Shown here piece after piece: positions 24,903 through 33,585 of a DNA stretch of 64,000 bases (its first letter is position 1; each line of letters opens with the position of its first letter). Both the position numbers and the translations under genes were made by a program. Source of the stretch: Dactylosporangium sp. AC04546. GTDB lineage: Bacteria > Actinomycetota > Actinomycetes > Mycobacteriales > Micromonosporaceae. The DNA lies in NCBI RefSeq assembly GCF_022095675.1, contig NZ_JAHYSG010000033.1, positions 42,004 through 106,003 on the forward strand. The letters run 5' to 3'. The notes beneath the pieces are model-generated. The model was not told the origin of the DNA, did not search any database, and saw only the letters and a program-made list of their open reading frames with translations.

Positions 24903-25840
24903 GTGCGGAACTCGCGGCGGTAGGCGGCCGGGGTCGTGGCCAGGGCGTCGCGGAAGCGGCGGCGCAGGTTCACCGCCGAGGACAGGCCGACGCGCTTGGC
25001 GATCGTCTCGACCGGCAGGTCGGTCTCCTCCAGCATGGCCCGGGTGCTGGCCAGGCGCCGGTCGAGCAGCCAGCGGCCCGGCGACGTGCCGAGCTGCTCG
25101 GCGAAGTGGCGGTTGAGGGTGCGCGGCGACATGCCGGACTCGGCGGCCATGTCGTGCAGGGTCAGCGGCCGGTCCAGGTTCGCGATGATCCAGTCGAGCA
25201 GCGGCGCGAGCGAGTCGGGGACCGGGCCGGTCGTCGGCAGCGCCGGGAACTGGCGCTGGCCGCCCTCGCGGTGCGGCGCGGCCGACAGCTGCCGGCCGAT
25301 GCGCATCGCCAGCGCCGCGCCGTGCTCGCGCCGCACCTGGTTGAGGCACAGGTCGACGGTCGTGGCCGAGGCGCCGGCCGTCGCCACGTCGCCGTGGTCG
25401 GCGTACAGCACCGTCGCGTCGGCGCGGACCCGCGGGTAGTGCCGGGCCAGCTCGTCGACGAGCTCCCAGTGCACCGCCGCCCTGCGCCCGTCGAGCAGGC
25501 CCAGGCTCGCCGGGACGAACACCCCCGAGCACACCGCGACGATCCGGGCACCGCGGGTGTGTGCGGCCAGGACGGCGTCGCCGAGGTCGGCCGAGATCCG
25601 CGGCCCGTGGCACCAGCCCGCGATGAGGATCGTGTCGGCCGTGGCGAGCGCCTCCAGCCCGGCCCCGACGAGGATGTCGGCGCCGATCGTCGTTGGCAGC
25701 AGTCCCGGCCGCTCGGCGCACAGCCGGAACGTGTAGTGCTGCGGGATCTCCGTCCCGTGGTAGCCGAACACGGCCGACGCGCACGTCACCGGATACATCT
25801 CCTGGCCCCGGCCGACGAGCGCGACCACGCGGTGCTGCAT
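24899..25840 (-). CDS. GlxA-family regulator (DJ-1/PfpI domain plus AraC HTH)
   Basis: The 313-residue protein has an N-terminal DJ-1/PfpI-like domain ([41 protein letters not shown] with a nucleophile-elbow Cys, [17 protein letters not shown]). Two AraC HTH motifs follow ([43 protein letters not shown]). Members respond to small metabolites and often regulate an adjacent cysteine hydrolase, which is truncated here. Its own start faces the divergent MFS gene. Confidence 0.92.
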   Translation of the reverse strand: MQHRVVALVGRGQEMYPVTCASAVFGYHGTEIPQHYTFRLCAERPGLLPTTIGADILVGAGLEALATADTILIAGWCHGPRISADLGDAVLAAHTRGARIVAVCSGVFVPASLGLLDGRRAAVHWELVDELARHYPRVRADATVLYADHGDVATAGASATTVDLCLNQVRREHGAALAMRIGRQLSAAPHREGGQRQFPALPTTGPVPDSLAPLLDWIIANLDRPLTLHDMAAESGMSPRTLNRHFAEQLGTSPGRWLLDRRLASTRAMLEETDLPVETIAKRVGLSSAVNLRRRFRDALATTPAAYRREFRT

Positions 25841-25926
25841 GGCACGAATGTACCCAATGATGTCCCTCCCGGCGCCTGCGCGACCCCGCCGTCGCGACCA
25901 GAATTGGCGATCATGGAGTTCGTCAG

Positions 25927-27222
25927 ATGACCGCGGTCGTCGACCGCGGGCCGGTCACGCCTGCCCGGAGTTCGCTCTGGACCAGGGATTTCACGTTGTA
26001 CTGCACCGCCCGCGTGGTCTCGCTGCTGGGCGACGCGATGATGCCCGTCGCGGCGGCGCTGGCGGTCGGCGCCGTCTACGGCGTGTCCGGCGTGGGGTAC
26101 GTTCTTGCCGTCTGGACCGCCCCCTATGTCCTGTTCGTGGTGTTCGGCGGCGTCTTCTCCGACCGGATCGGCGCGCAGACGATGATGGTCGGCGCCGACG
26201 TTGTCCGCGTGGTCACGCAGGGTGCCCTGGCGGTGGCGTTCTTCGCCGGTACCCCGCCGCTGTGGCTGCTGCTGACCGCCGCGCTGCTCTCGGGTACCGC
26301 CGCCGCCATGTTCCAGCCGGGCGTCAACGGCATGGTCCCGCTCGTCGCGAAGGACCCGCAGCGCGCGAACGGCACGCTGAAGATCGCCGACGCCGCCACC
26401 CAGCTCGCCGGCCCGGTCCTCGCCGGGCTGCTGATGGCCTTCGCCGGCGCCGGCCCGGTGTACGCCATCGACGCCGCCACGTTCCTGCTGAGCGGCCTGT
26501 GCCTGGTCCTGATCCGCCGCGCTCCCGCCCGCGTTCGTCACGGTGACTCGACGGTACTGCGTGATCTGCGCCGCGGCTGGCAGGAGTTCCGCTCCCGCAG
26601 CTGGATGTGGTCGGTGATCGTCGTGTGGGTCTTCTTCGGCCTGTTCGTCTTCGGCCCGTACATTCCGCTCGGCTCCCAGCTCATCAGCGACCGCCTGGGC
26701 GCGGCCGCCTACGGCTGGACGATGGCGGGTCTGGGCGCGGGCACGGTGATCGGCGGCCTGGTAGCGATCCGCTTCCGCCCGGCCCGTCCGCTCGCCGCCG
26801 GCGCGGTGGCGTTGACCGGCTTCATCGCGATCCCCCTGACGATCGTCCTGGAGTCCCCGCTGCCGACGCTGGTCGCCGGCCACCTCCTGGGCGGCGCCGC
26901 GTGGGCGTTCTGGTCGGTGATGTGGTCGACGAGCGTCCAGACGCAGGTCGCCCCGGAGGTCCTGAACCGCGTCACGGCCTACGAGGTGGCCGGCTCGGTC
27001 TCGGGCGCCGCCGTGGGTCAGGCCCTGGTCGGCCCGGCATCGACGGTGGTGGCTCCGCGCGACCTGCTGCTCGTAGCGACGGTGGTGACCGCGGCGGTCT
27101 GCGTCGCCCTCCTCCTCATCGCCCCGGTCCGCCGCCTCCGCCGCGCCCCGATCCAGCTGCTGGCTGAGCACTCCGGTGCGGAGGAACTCCGGCCGAGCCC
27201 CGCCGCCACGGCCACCACCTGA
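25927..27222 (+). CDS. MFS transporter
   Basis: The 431-residue protein has twelve predicted hydrophobic segments and enterobactin-exporter/MFS-3-like features: FTLYCTARVVSLLGDAMMPVAAALAV, VFSDRIGAQTMMVGADVVRVV, QPGVNGMVPLVAKDPQRANG, then a central charged loop. GGAG lies 8 nt before ATG 25927. It probably exports a drug or metabolite. Confidence 0.88.
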   Translation: MTAVVDRGPVTPARSSLWTRDFTLYCTARVVSLLGDAMMPVAAALAVGAVYGVSGVGYVLAVWTAPYVLFVVFGGVFSDRIGAQTMMVGADVVRVVTQGALAVAFFAGTPPLWLLLTAALLSGTAAAMFQPGVNGMVPLVAKDPQRANGTLKIADAATQLAGPVLAGLLMAFAGAGPVYAIDAATFLLSGLCLVLIRRAPARVRHGDSTVLRDLRRGWQEFRSRSWMWSVIVVWVFFGLFVFGPYIPLGSQLISDRLGAAAYGWTMAGLGAGTVIGGLVAIRFRPARPLAAGAVALTGFIAIPLTIVLESPLPTLVAGHLLGGAAWAFWSVMWSTSVQTQVAPEVLNRVTAYEVAGSVSGAAVGQALVGPASTVVAPRDLLLVATVVTAAVCVALLLIAPVRRLRRAPIQLLAEHSGAEELRPSPAATATT

Positions 27223-27227
27223 CCCGC

Positions 27228-27252
27228 ACCGCGGTTACGCACTCACCGCGGT
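27228..27252. terminator. Inverted repeat between convergent genes
   Basis: Two copies of the palindrome ACCGCGGT (27228-27235 and 27245-27252) separated by 9 nt can form an 8-bp stem. They lie just after the MFS stop and before the convergent response-regulator gene end, as expected for a shared terminator. Confidence 0.6.
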
Positions 27253-27278
27253 CGTCACCTCCCGGCCTGCGCTCGTGC

Positions 27279-27944
27279 CTAGCGGCGGGCCCGGCGTTCG
27301 ACGAGGCCGGACTCGTACGCGAGCATCACCAGCTGCGCGCGCGTGGTGACGTGCAGCTTGGCCAGGAGGTGGCCGATGTGCGTCTTGACCGTGGTCTGGC
27401 CGACGTACAGGCGGTCGCCGATCTCCGCGTTCGACAGGCCGCGGGCGATGAGGACCAGCACCTCACGCTCGCGGGCGGTGACGCCGGTCAACTCGGCGGG
27501 CGGGGCCAGGTCGGGCGGCGCGGCCCGGGCGAACTCCTCGATGAGCCGCCGGGTCACCGCGGGCGCCAGTAAGGCCTCCCCGGCCGCCACGACCTCGACC
27601 GCCCGCAGCACCTCGGCCGGTTCGGCGTCCTTGAGCAGGAACCCGCTCGCCCCCGCGCGCAGCGCCGCGAACACGTACGCATCCAGGTCGAACATCGTCA
27701 GGATGATCACGCGTGCGGCCGAGGTCGCGGTGATCTCCCGGGTCGCCGCGATGCCGTCCATGTCGGGCATGCGGACGTCCATGAGAATCACGTCCGGCCG
27801 CGTCTGCCCGGCAACCCGGATCGCCTCGACACCGGTGCCGGCCTCGCCGACCACGTCCATCCCCGAGGTCTCCAGCAGCACCCGGAAACTCCCGCGCAGC
27901 AGCGCCTGGTCGTCGGCCACCAGCACCCGGATCGGGGGCGTCAC
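27279..27944 (-). CDS. NarL/LuxR-family response regulator
   Basis: The protein is 221 residues from GTG 27944, which has AAGGAGG 4 nt upstream. A second possible start, GTG 28010, overlaps the kinase stop and would add 22 residues. The receiver domain has VADDQ and phospho-acceptor Asp in VILMDVRMPDMDG. The C-terminal LuxR HTH is TAREREVLVLIARGLSNAEIGDRLYVGQTTVKTHIGHLL. It works with the histidine kinase upstream in the same operon. Confidence 0.93.
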   Translation of the reverse strand: MTPPIRVLVADDQALLRGSFRVLLETSGMDVVGEAGTGVEAIRVAGQTRPDVILMDVRMPDMDGIAATREITATSAARVIILTMFDLDAYVFAALRAGASGFLLKDAEPAEVLRAVEVVAAGEALLAPAVTRRLIEEFARAAPPDLAPPAELTGVTAREREVLVLIARGLSNAEIGDRLYVGQTTVKTHIGHLLAKLHVTTRAQLVMLAYESGLVERRARR

Positions 27945-28006
27945 GCTTCCTCCTTGTGGCCCTGTCGCACCGCCGCCGTCGGTTGCGAGCGCGCGGATGG
28001 CGGCCG

Positions 28007-29167
28007 TCACGCGGGCTCCTCGTGGTACGGAATCCTTGCCAGGACTCGGAAACCGCCCTCCGGACGTGGACCGGCGCTGAACGTTCCACCGTACGCGGCG
28101 ATCCGCTCACGCATCCCGATCAAGCCGTGCCCGCCCGGGCGACGGCGCGGGCTACGACCGTGGTCACGGCCGGGCGGCGGCCCGCTGTCTGGGCGGCCTT
28201 CGTCGCAGACCTCCACGCTCACTTCGCTCGCCGCTGCTGTCACACCCACCCGGCAGCGCGTGGGCGCCGCATGCTTCACCACGTTGGTCAATGCCTCCTG
28301 CACGATCCGATACACCGGGAGCTCCAGCGTCGCTGGTAATCGCTCGGTGTCCCGCAGCGTCACGTCGACGGTGACGCCCGCGGCCGTGGCCCGGCGGGCG
28401 AGCGCCGGCAGGGCTGCCATCCCGGGTGGCTCGTGCTCGCCCGGGTCGTCATCCGACCGGAGCACACCGAGCAGGTGCCGCATCTCGGCCAGCGCTCCCT
28501 TGCTGGTGGTCTCGATGACCCGCAACGCGTCGCGCACCTCGTCGGGCCGCCGGTCGGCGACGTGCCCGGCGACCGCCGCCTTGATCGCGATGACCCCCAT
28601 GCTGTGCGCGACGCTGTCGTGCAGTTCGCGGGCGATCCGCAGGCGCTCCTCGGCGACCGCGCTGCGGGCCGCCTGCTCCGCCGCGCGCTGCGCGAACAGC
28701 CGCCGGTCGCGGACGATCTGCCCGGCCGTCCAGGTGCAGGCCAGCACCGCCGCGAGCAGGGCGAGCACCTGCGGCCGGCCGATCCACCAGCCGGGCACGC
28801 CGCGCGGGCTGCCGACCGCGGTGAGCAGCCCGACACCGCCGAGGCTGACCAGCACGGCGGTCACGGCGCGCACCCGCCGCGGGCGCGAGGTGGCGGACGA
28901 GCAGTGGAACATCGCATACGCAGTGGCGACGAACGGCAGTTGCGCCCCGTCCAGCATCGACCAGCCCAGCGACGCGGCGAGCACGACACCGAACACCAGT
29001 CGGGGCCGCAGCCGGACGGCCGCGATCGGCAGCGCGGCCGCGGCAGCCAGCAGACCCCGGGCCCACGCCGCCGCGCCGTGCTGCCCGGCGACCGCGCTCA
29101 CGACGAACACCACCGCGGCGATCGCAGCGGCCAGGCCGTCCAGCGCGATCAGCAGGCGGCGGTGCAT
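28007..29167 (-). CDS. Sensor histidine kinase (HisKA_3/DesK type)
   Basis: The protein is about 386 residues, with four to five N-terminal membrane segments and no large external domain. The dimerisation/phospho-acceptor region EERLRIARELHDSVAHSMGV contains the conserved His, and the HATPase domain has NVVKHA and GGHGLIGMRERI. Such membrane-embedded sensors often detect membrane stress or transporter status. ATG 29167 and GTG 29176 are both possible starts. It is divergent from an ABC-2 exporter. Confidence 0.92.
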   Translation of the reverse strand: MHRRLLIALDGLAAAIAAVVFVVSAVAGQHGAAAWARGLLAAAAALPIAAVRLRPRLVFGVVLAASLGWSMLDGAQLPFVATAYAMFHCSSATSRPRRVRAVTAVLVSLGGVGLLTAVGSPRGVPGWWIGRPQVLALLAAVLACTWTAGQIVRDRRLFAQRAAEQAARSAVAEERLRIARELHDSVAHSMGVIAIKAAVAGHVADRRPDEVRDALRVIETTSKGALAEMRHLLGVLRSDDDPGEHEPPGMAALPALARRATAAGVTVDVTLRDTERLPATLELPVYRIVQEALTNVVKHAAPTRCRVGVTAAASEVSVEVCDEGRPDSGPPPGRDHGRSPRRRPGGHGLIGMRERIAAYGGTFSAGPRPEGGFRVLARIPYHEEPA

Positions 29168-29211
29168 CTCGTTCACGCGGTCCACCGTATGCGGCGGCGC
29201 GGCGGCACGCC

Positions 29212-29248
29212 TCGGACCACGGTAGGAGCTTTGGGATCGGACCACGGT
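29212..29248. promoter_or_regulatory. Direct-repeat operator candidate between kinase and ABC exporter
   Basis: TCGGACCACGGT occurs twice without mismatch at 29212-29223 and 29237-29248, 25 bp apart. The pair lies midway between the divergent kinase and ABC genes. Its position suggests binding sites for the response regulator encoded in the kinase operon. Confidence 0.5.
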
Positions 29249-29287
29249 CGGATGTTTCCGGCCGCCCGATCCGGCAGCCTTGGGCCC

Positions 29288-29989
29288 GTGATTGAGGTCC
29301 GCGAAGTTTCCAAGCGATACGGCGGGATTCAGGCCGTCGACGCGCTCACCTTCACCGTCCGGCCGGGACGGGTCACCGGGTTCCTCGGCCCGAACGGTGC
29401 CGGGAAGTCCACGACCATGCGCATGGTCGTCGGCCTGGCCCGGCCGAGCGCCGGCGAGATCCGCGTCGGCGGCCGGCGGTATGAGGGGATCCCCCACCCG
29501 CTCGGGCACGTCGGCGCGCTGCTCGAGGCCGACGCCCTGCACCCCGGCCGCACCGCGTTCGACCACCTGCTGTGGCTGGCCCAGAGCAACGGCATCGGCC
29601 GGGCCCGGGTCCGCGAGGTGCTCACGCAGCTCGGCCTCGACGGGGTCGCCCGGCGCCGGATCCGCGGCTTCTCCCTCGGGATGCGCCAGCGCCTCGGCCT
29701 GGCCGCGGCGCTGCTCGGCGACCCGCCCGTGCTGCTGTTCGACGAGCCCGTCAACGGCCTCGACCCGGAGGGCGTGCGCTGGCTGCGCCAGCTGGTGCGC
29801 TCCTTCGCCGCGGAGGGGCGCACCGTGTTCGTCTCCAGCCACCTCATGAGCGAGATGGCGATCACCGCCGACCACCTGATCGTTATCGGTCACGGCCGGC
29901 TGCTGGCCGACGCCCCGCTCGCGTCGTTCGTCGGTGACGGGACGTCACTCGAGGACGCGTATCTCCGCCTCCAGGAGCGTGCTCGATGA
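29288..29989 (+). CDS. ABC exporter ATP-binding protein
   Basis: The 233-residue ATPase is of the drug/bacitracin exporter class: Walker A GPNGAGKST, signature FSLGMRQRLGLAAALL, Walker B VLLFDEPVNGLDPEGVRWL and H-loop VSSHLMSEM. It starts at GTG 29288 and is ATGA-coupled to the permease. Together with the adjacent two-component system it resembles a self-regulated efflux or resistance module. Confidence 0.93.
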   Translation: MIEVREVSKRYGGIQAVDALTFTVRPGRVTGFLGPNGAGKSTTMRMVVGLARPSAGEIRVGGRRYEGIPHPLGHVGALLEADALHPGRTAFDHLLWLAQSNGIGRARVREVLTQLGLDGVARRRIRGFSLGMRQRLGLAAALLGDPPVLLFDEPVNGLDPEGVRWLRQLVRSFAAEGRTVFVSSHLMSEMAITADHLIVIGHGRLLADAPLASFVGDGTSLEDAYLRLQERAR

Positions 29990-30726
29990 CCGCCGTGATG
30001 CTGGCCGAGTGGACGAAGCTGCGCACGATCCGGTCCACGGTGTGGACGCTGGCGCTCACGTTCCTGATCAGTGTCGGTCTGGCGGCCGCCAGCGGCTTCT
30101 CCGTCCGCAATGCGTACGAGAGCGGCAACGCCGCCATGGTGCGCCCCGACTTCGACCCGGTCTACTCCGGTTTTGTGGGGTTGTTGTATGGGCAGCTGGC
30201 GCTCATCACGTTCGGTGCGCTGCTGGTGACGAGTGAGTTCGGCACCGGCACCATGCGGGCGACGCTCGCCGCGGTGCCGCGGCGTGGCCTGGCATACGGG
30301 AGCAAGCTGCTCGTGGGGTGCGGCGCCGCGCTGGTCGTCGCGGTGGCCACGGTGCTCGTGTCATGGCCGGTCAACCAGGCCGGCCTGGGGCCGTACGGCA
30401 CGTCGATGGCCGCGCCGGGCGTGCCCCGCGCGCTGGCGGGCGCGGCCGTCTACCTGACGCTGATCTACCTGTTCTCGGCGGGCGTGGCGGCGATCCTGCG
30501 CAGCACCGCGTTGACGCTGGGCATCCTGATCCCGCTGTTCTTCATCGTCGGCCCGGTCCTGAGCCGCATCCCGGGCGTGTCCGCGGTCGCCCGGTATCTG
30601 CCCGACCAGGCCGGCCAGCGGCTGATGGACACCGAGGACCCGTTACCGGCGCTGCTGGCGCTGATCGCCTGGACAGCGGCCGCGGTGGGCGCGGGCTACG
30701 CGTCGGTGCGCAGCCGCGACGTCTGA
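29986..30726 (+). CDS. ABC-2 type exporter permease
   Basis: The 246-residue protein has six hydrophobic segments and the typical start MLAEWTKLRTIRSTVWTLA. It also has LLVTSEFGTGTMRATLAAVPRRG, as in permeases partnered with single-domain exporter ATPases. The 3' end overlaps the convergent hypothetical gene by 31 bp. Confidence 0.9.
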   Translation: MTAVMLAEWTKLRTIRSTVWTLALTFLISVGLAAASGFSVRNAYESGNAAMVRPDFDPVYSGFVGLLYGQLALITFGALLVTSEFGTGTMRATLAAVPRRGLAYGSKLLVGCGAALVVAVATVLVSWPVNQAGLGPYGTSMAAPGVPRALAGAAVYLTLIYLFSAGVAAILRSTALTLGILIPLFFIVGPVLSRIPGVSAVARYLPDQAGQRLMDTEDPLPALLALIAWTAAAVGAGYASVRSRDV

Positions 30727-31721
30727 TTCCCGGGCCGCAGCCGGCGGCGGCGGACCTCCGTGCCGCGGTCCCAGATGAGCCGGTTGAGGGCGTCCCGGTC
30801 CAGCCGGCTCGGGACCTTTGCGGTCGCATCGGCTTCGGCTCCGGCCAGGGACTCGCTGCTGGTCCTCGCCTTGGTCCCCGCCCTGGTGCTCGCCCTGGTG
30901 CCGGCTCCGGTTCCGGCCGCAGTTCCGGCGTTGGCCCCGGCCTCGGCTCGAAGGTTGGCCTCGGCCTTCGCGCGGGGCACAGTCTCGGTCTCGGCCTTCG
31001 CGCGGGCCTTCGCCGCTGCCCTGGGCTCCACGCCCGGATCGGTTTCGGACAGGATCTCGCGGCGGGCCACCGCGGCGGCCGAGACGCGCTCGCGGTAGTC
31101 GCGGAACACCTGGACCTCGCCGTTGGGCCAGTTGAGCTCGGTGTAGGCCATGCCGTGGTACGCGTAGTCGACGAGCGTGGAGACGTCGACGGCGGTCTCC
31201 TTGAGGAGGTCCGGAGTTGCCGTGATGGTCACCAGGCCGCCGATGCGGTCGACCCGCTCGGTGAACCCGCGCGGCGTGATCCACGGGGCCTGCCAGCTGC
31301 CGCGGGGCTGGTCCCGCAGGGAGCGCCGGGCGGCGAGCGCGGTGTCGAGGCCGTGCGTGTGCCACCTGACCGTGCCGTCGGGGGCGCCGCGCAGGGGCAG
31401 GCGCTGCCGGAGGTCGCGTGCGGCCTTGTGGGTGAACGGCGTGAGGAGCGCCGGCACGAGGGCGATGGGGTCGGCGGGCTCCGCGTCGAACGGGTTCAGG
31501 TCCAGGTGGGGGCGGTCGATGAGGACGATGGTGCCGGGGACGCGCTGGTACGCCAGGCCCCACAGCAGCCGGCCCAGCAGACGTGCGCCGGCCCAGTCCG
31601 ACAGCACGTGCCACGTGCCGTGGTAGAAGTTCGTGCTGAACCGGATCGGAGTGCCGGGGCGGAGCGTCACGACGGTGTACTCCCGGCCGTCGAGCCACAG
31701 CCGCCGACGGTGCAGCTTCAT
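30696..31721 (-). CDS. Hypothetical protein with Ala/Lys/Arg-rich low-complexity tail
   Basis: The 341-residue protein is not a family I recognise. Residues 1-210 look like an ordinary globular domain (LWLDGREYTVVTLRPG, STNFYHGTWHVLSDWAGARLL, VLIDRPHLDLNPFDAEPADP). From about 225 to 295 it becomes a run of Ala, Lys, Arg, Glu, Thr and Gly in short iterations (AKARAKAETE, TRASTRAGTKART), encoded by an imperfect GC-rich DNA repeat. A basic C-terminus follows (EVRRRRLRPG). ATG 31721 is the start because homologous-looking sequence begins there. The tail may be disordered or nucleic-acid-binding. Confidence 0.7.
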   Translation of the reverse strand: MKLHRRRLWLDGREYTVVTLRPGTPIRFSTNFYHGTWHVLSDWAGARLLGRLLWGLAYQRVPGTIVLIDRPHLDLNPFDAEPADPIALVPALLTPFTHKAARDLRQRLPLRGAPDGTVRWHTHGLDTALAARRSLRDQPRGSWQAPWITPRGFTERVDRIGGLVTITATPDLLKETAVDVSTLVDYAYHGMAYTELNWPNGEVQVFRDYRERVSAAAVARREILSETDPGVEPRAAAKARAKAETETVPRAKAEANLRAEAGANAGTAAGTGAGTRASTRAGTKARTSSESLAGAEADATAKVPSRLDRDALNRLIWDRGTEVRRRRLRPGNQTSRLRTDA

Positions 31722-31889
31722 CCGGTCACCGACGTGCGAACCGGCGCCCGGCCGTGGCCTCCCGTGCAAACTCGTACACCCCCGTGCGACGAAGTTCCGA
31801 CGGTTCCATTGCAGCACCGGGCACAACCGGGTTTCGAGGGCATGCGGGCGCGCACCGGCTGCCAGGTGCGCCGGGTCGAACCGGCCCGG

Positions 31890-31906
31890 CGTCACCGGCG
31901 GTGACG
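31890..31906 (-). terminator. Short stem-loop after the solenoid gene
   Basis: CGTCACC-GGC-GGTGACG is a perfect 7-bp inverted repeat located 9 nt beyond the stop codon of the minus-strand gene. The short 3-nt loop and lack of T-run make it a weak terminator candidate. Confidence 0.45.
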
Positions 31907-31915
31907 GTGCTGGCG

Positions 31916-33478
31916 TCACGCCGACGAAAGCACGGCGACAGCGGCATCGAGGGCCTGGGACCGCAGGTCGGGCGGCAGGTGCGGAACGAGGCCGGCCAGT
32001 GCCACGGTCCTCCAGTAGGGGCTGGTGATGGCGACGGCGGCGGCCAGCGCCCCGGGGAGCAGGTCAGGTGGTATCGGCAGCTCGGCCAGGAGGTGGGCGC
32101 GCCAGGACTCGCCGGGAACCTCGACCGCCTCCGCCAGTACCTCGGCGGGCCGGTACTCCGCGAGGGCGAGCAGCTCCCGCGCCCGCCACAGGTCGCGGCG
32201 GATCGCGCGGGTGCCGGTCACCGCCAGGTGCAGGGCGGTGTCGCGGTCCCGCTCCGGCAGGTGCGGCAGCAGTTTGGTCATGGCCTCACCACGGGCGCCG
32301 GGGTCGGTGATGGCCAGGGCGGCGGCGAAGGTCCGCACGACGACGACGGCCTGCTCGTCCGGCGGCAGGTGCGGGATGACGTGAGTCAGCAGCTTGACGC
32401 GGCCGAGCCCGGGCCACTCGACACTGGCCGTGAGGTCGTCGTCCGCGAGGGTCGTGGCGTCGGCGAGGGCCTGCCGGCGGGCGGCCGCGCACGCGTCGTC
32501 GGGCAGGTGTGGCAGCAGGAGCAGCAGTCTCGCGACGCGTGCGCTGCCCGGCGCGGTGGTCATCGTGTCGGCCAGTGCCTGCCGCAGGACGGCGGTTCGC
32601 AGGTCCGGTTCCAGATACGGGGCGAAGGCGACCACCGCCGCGGCACGTGAGCCGGCAGGCGCGAAGTCGTCGAGCGCGGCGAGCGTCCGGCCGTGCAGGT
32701 GAGCCGGCAGGTACGGCATGAGCGCCGTCAGCCGCTCGAACCGCGCGTGCTCGAACGGGATCGCGGCGGCGGCCGTCAGCGCCGCCTCGACGGCCGTCGC
32801 GCGCTCGTGCGCTGCCAGGTGCGGCACGAGACCGAGCAGCGCCCGGGACCGTGGGTCGGGGTCGGTGATGGCGTAGGCCGCGTCCAGTGCGCCGGCCCGC
32901 AGGTCGGGCGGCAGCAGCGGCGCCAGGTCGGCCAGGGCCGCGCCGCGCCAGAAGGGCGCGGAGATGCTGAGCGCCGCGTCCAGCACCGTGCGCAGCCGGT
33001 CGGCCGGTAGGTACGGGGCGAGCCGGCGCAACTCCCACCCCGTCGCCGGTGCCGCGAGGACGGCGGCCAGGACCTCGTCGAGTTGCTCCGGCGGGAGGTG
33101 CGGCGCGAGCTTGACCATCGTGCCGGTGCGCAACTCCTCGTCGCCGAACGCGGCCGCGATGGCCAGCGTCTCCACCGGCACGTGCGGCGCGAGCCCTTCG
33201 AGCAGTTCGGCCCGCTGCCACTCCTCGTCGACGGACGCGGCCGCGGCGAGCGCCGAGGGCAGCAGGTCGGCGGGCAGCAGCGGCACGAGGTACTCCAGGA
33301 CACCGCACCGGTCCAGGTCCGTGGCCAGCCGGGGGACGTGCGACAACGCCTCCGCGGGCGACCACACGCCGGCCGTGACCAGCAGCTCGACCAGGCCGGC
33401 CGACAGGCCGCCGGTGATCTCGGTCCGCCGCCGCGCCACCTCGAACGAGGCCCCCTGGATCGCCGCCGACCGCTCCAT
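31916..33478 (-). CDS. Alpha-solenoid repeat protein (HEAT-like), function unknown
   Basis: The 520-residue protein consists almost wholly of about a dozen 35-45-residue repeats with consensus LxPHLPPDLRxxALxAAxAIxDPxxRxxAL. Clear copies are LAPLLPPDLRAGALDAAYAI and LVPHLPPDLRSQALDAAVAV. Each can form a helical hairpin. The same repeat is found at the C-terminus of some NACHT/STAND proteins, but no ATPase or other domain is present here and there is no signal or membrane segment. It probably acts as a cytoplasmic binding scaffold; the partner is unknown. Confidence 0.75.
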   Translation of the reverse strand: MERSAAIQGASFEVARRRTEITGGLSAGLVELLVTAGVWSPAEALSHVPRLATDLDRCGVLEYLVPLLPADLLPSALAAAASVDEEWQRAELLEGLAPHVPVETLAIAAAFGDEELRTGTMVKLAPHLPPEQLDEVLAAVLAAPATGWELRRLAPYLPADRLRTVLDAALSISAPFWRGAALADLAPLLPPDLRAGALDAAYAITDPDPRSRALLGLVPHLAAHERATAVEAALTAAAAIPFEHARFERLTALMPYLPAHLHGRTLAALDDFAPAGSRAAAVVAFAPYLEPDLRTAVLRQALADTMTTAPGSARVARLLLLLPHLPDDACAAARRQALADATTLADDDLTASVEWPGLGRVKLLTHVIPHLPPDEQAVVVVRTFAAALAITDPGARGEAMTKLLPHLPERDRDTALHLAVTGTRAIRRDLWRARELLALAEYRPAEVLAEAVEVPGESWRAHLLAELPIPPDLLPGALAAAVAITSPYWRTVALAGLVPHLPPDLRSQALDAAVAVLSSA

Positions 33479-33512
33479 CGCGCCATTGTCCCGGACGACC
33501 CGCTGAGACGCC

Positions 33513-33541
33513 GGTCACAGTTGGTCGTTCCGCATCACGTT
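33513..33541 (+). promoter_or_regulatory. Candidate ECF41 autoregulatory promoter
   Basis: GGTCACA at 33513-33519 and CGTT at 33538-33541 (18-bp spacer) resemble the TGTCACA/CGTC promoter elements reported for ECF41 sigma factors. The site lies 45 bp upstream of the ECF41 gene. Confidence 0.4.
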
Positions 33542-33585
33542 CGGGGCGGCTGATTCGCTCTCAGGTTGGCAGAAGGAGGCAATCC

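Noticed and set aside
30830..31025. CRISPR-like or minisatellite appearance
   Set aside because: Repeats are imperfect, lack spacers of constant size and lie within a coding frame as an Ala-rich tail.
31726..31947. Small minus-strand ORF between hypothetical and solenoid genes
   Set aside because: No ribosome binding site, no recognisable features, and it overlaps the solenoid gene's terminator hairpin.
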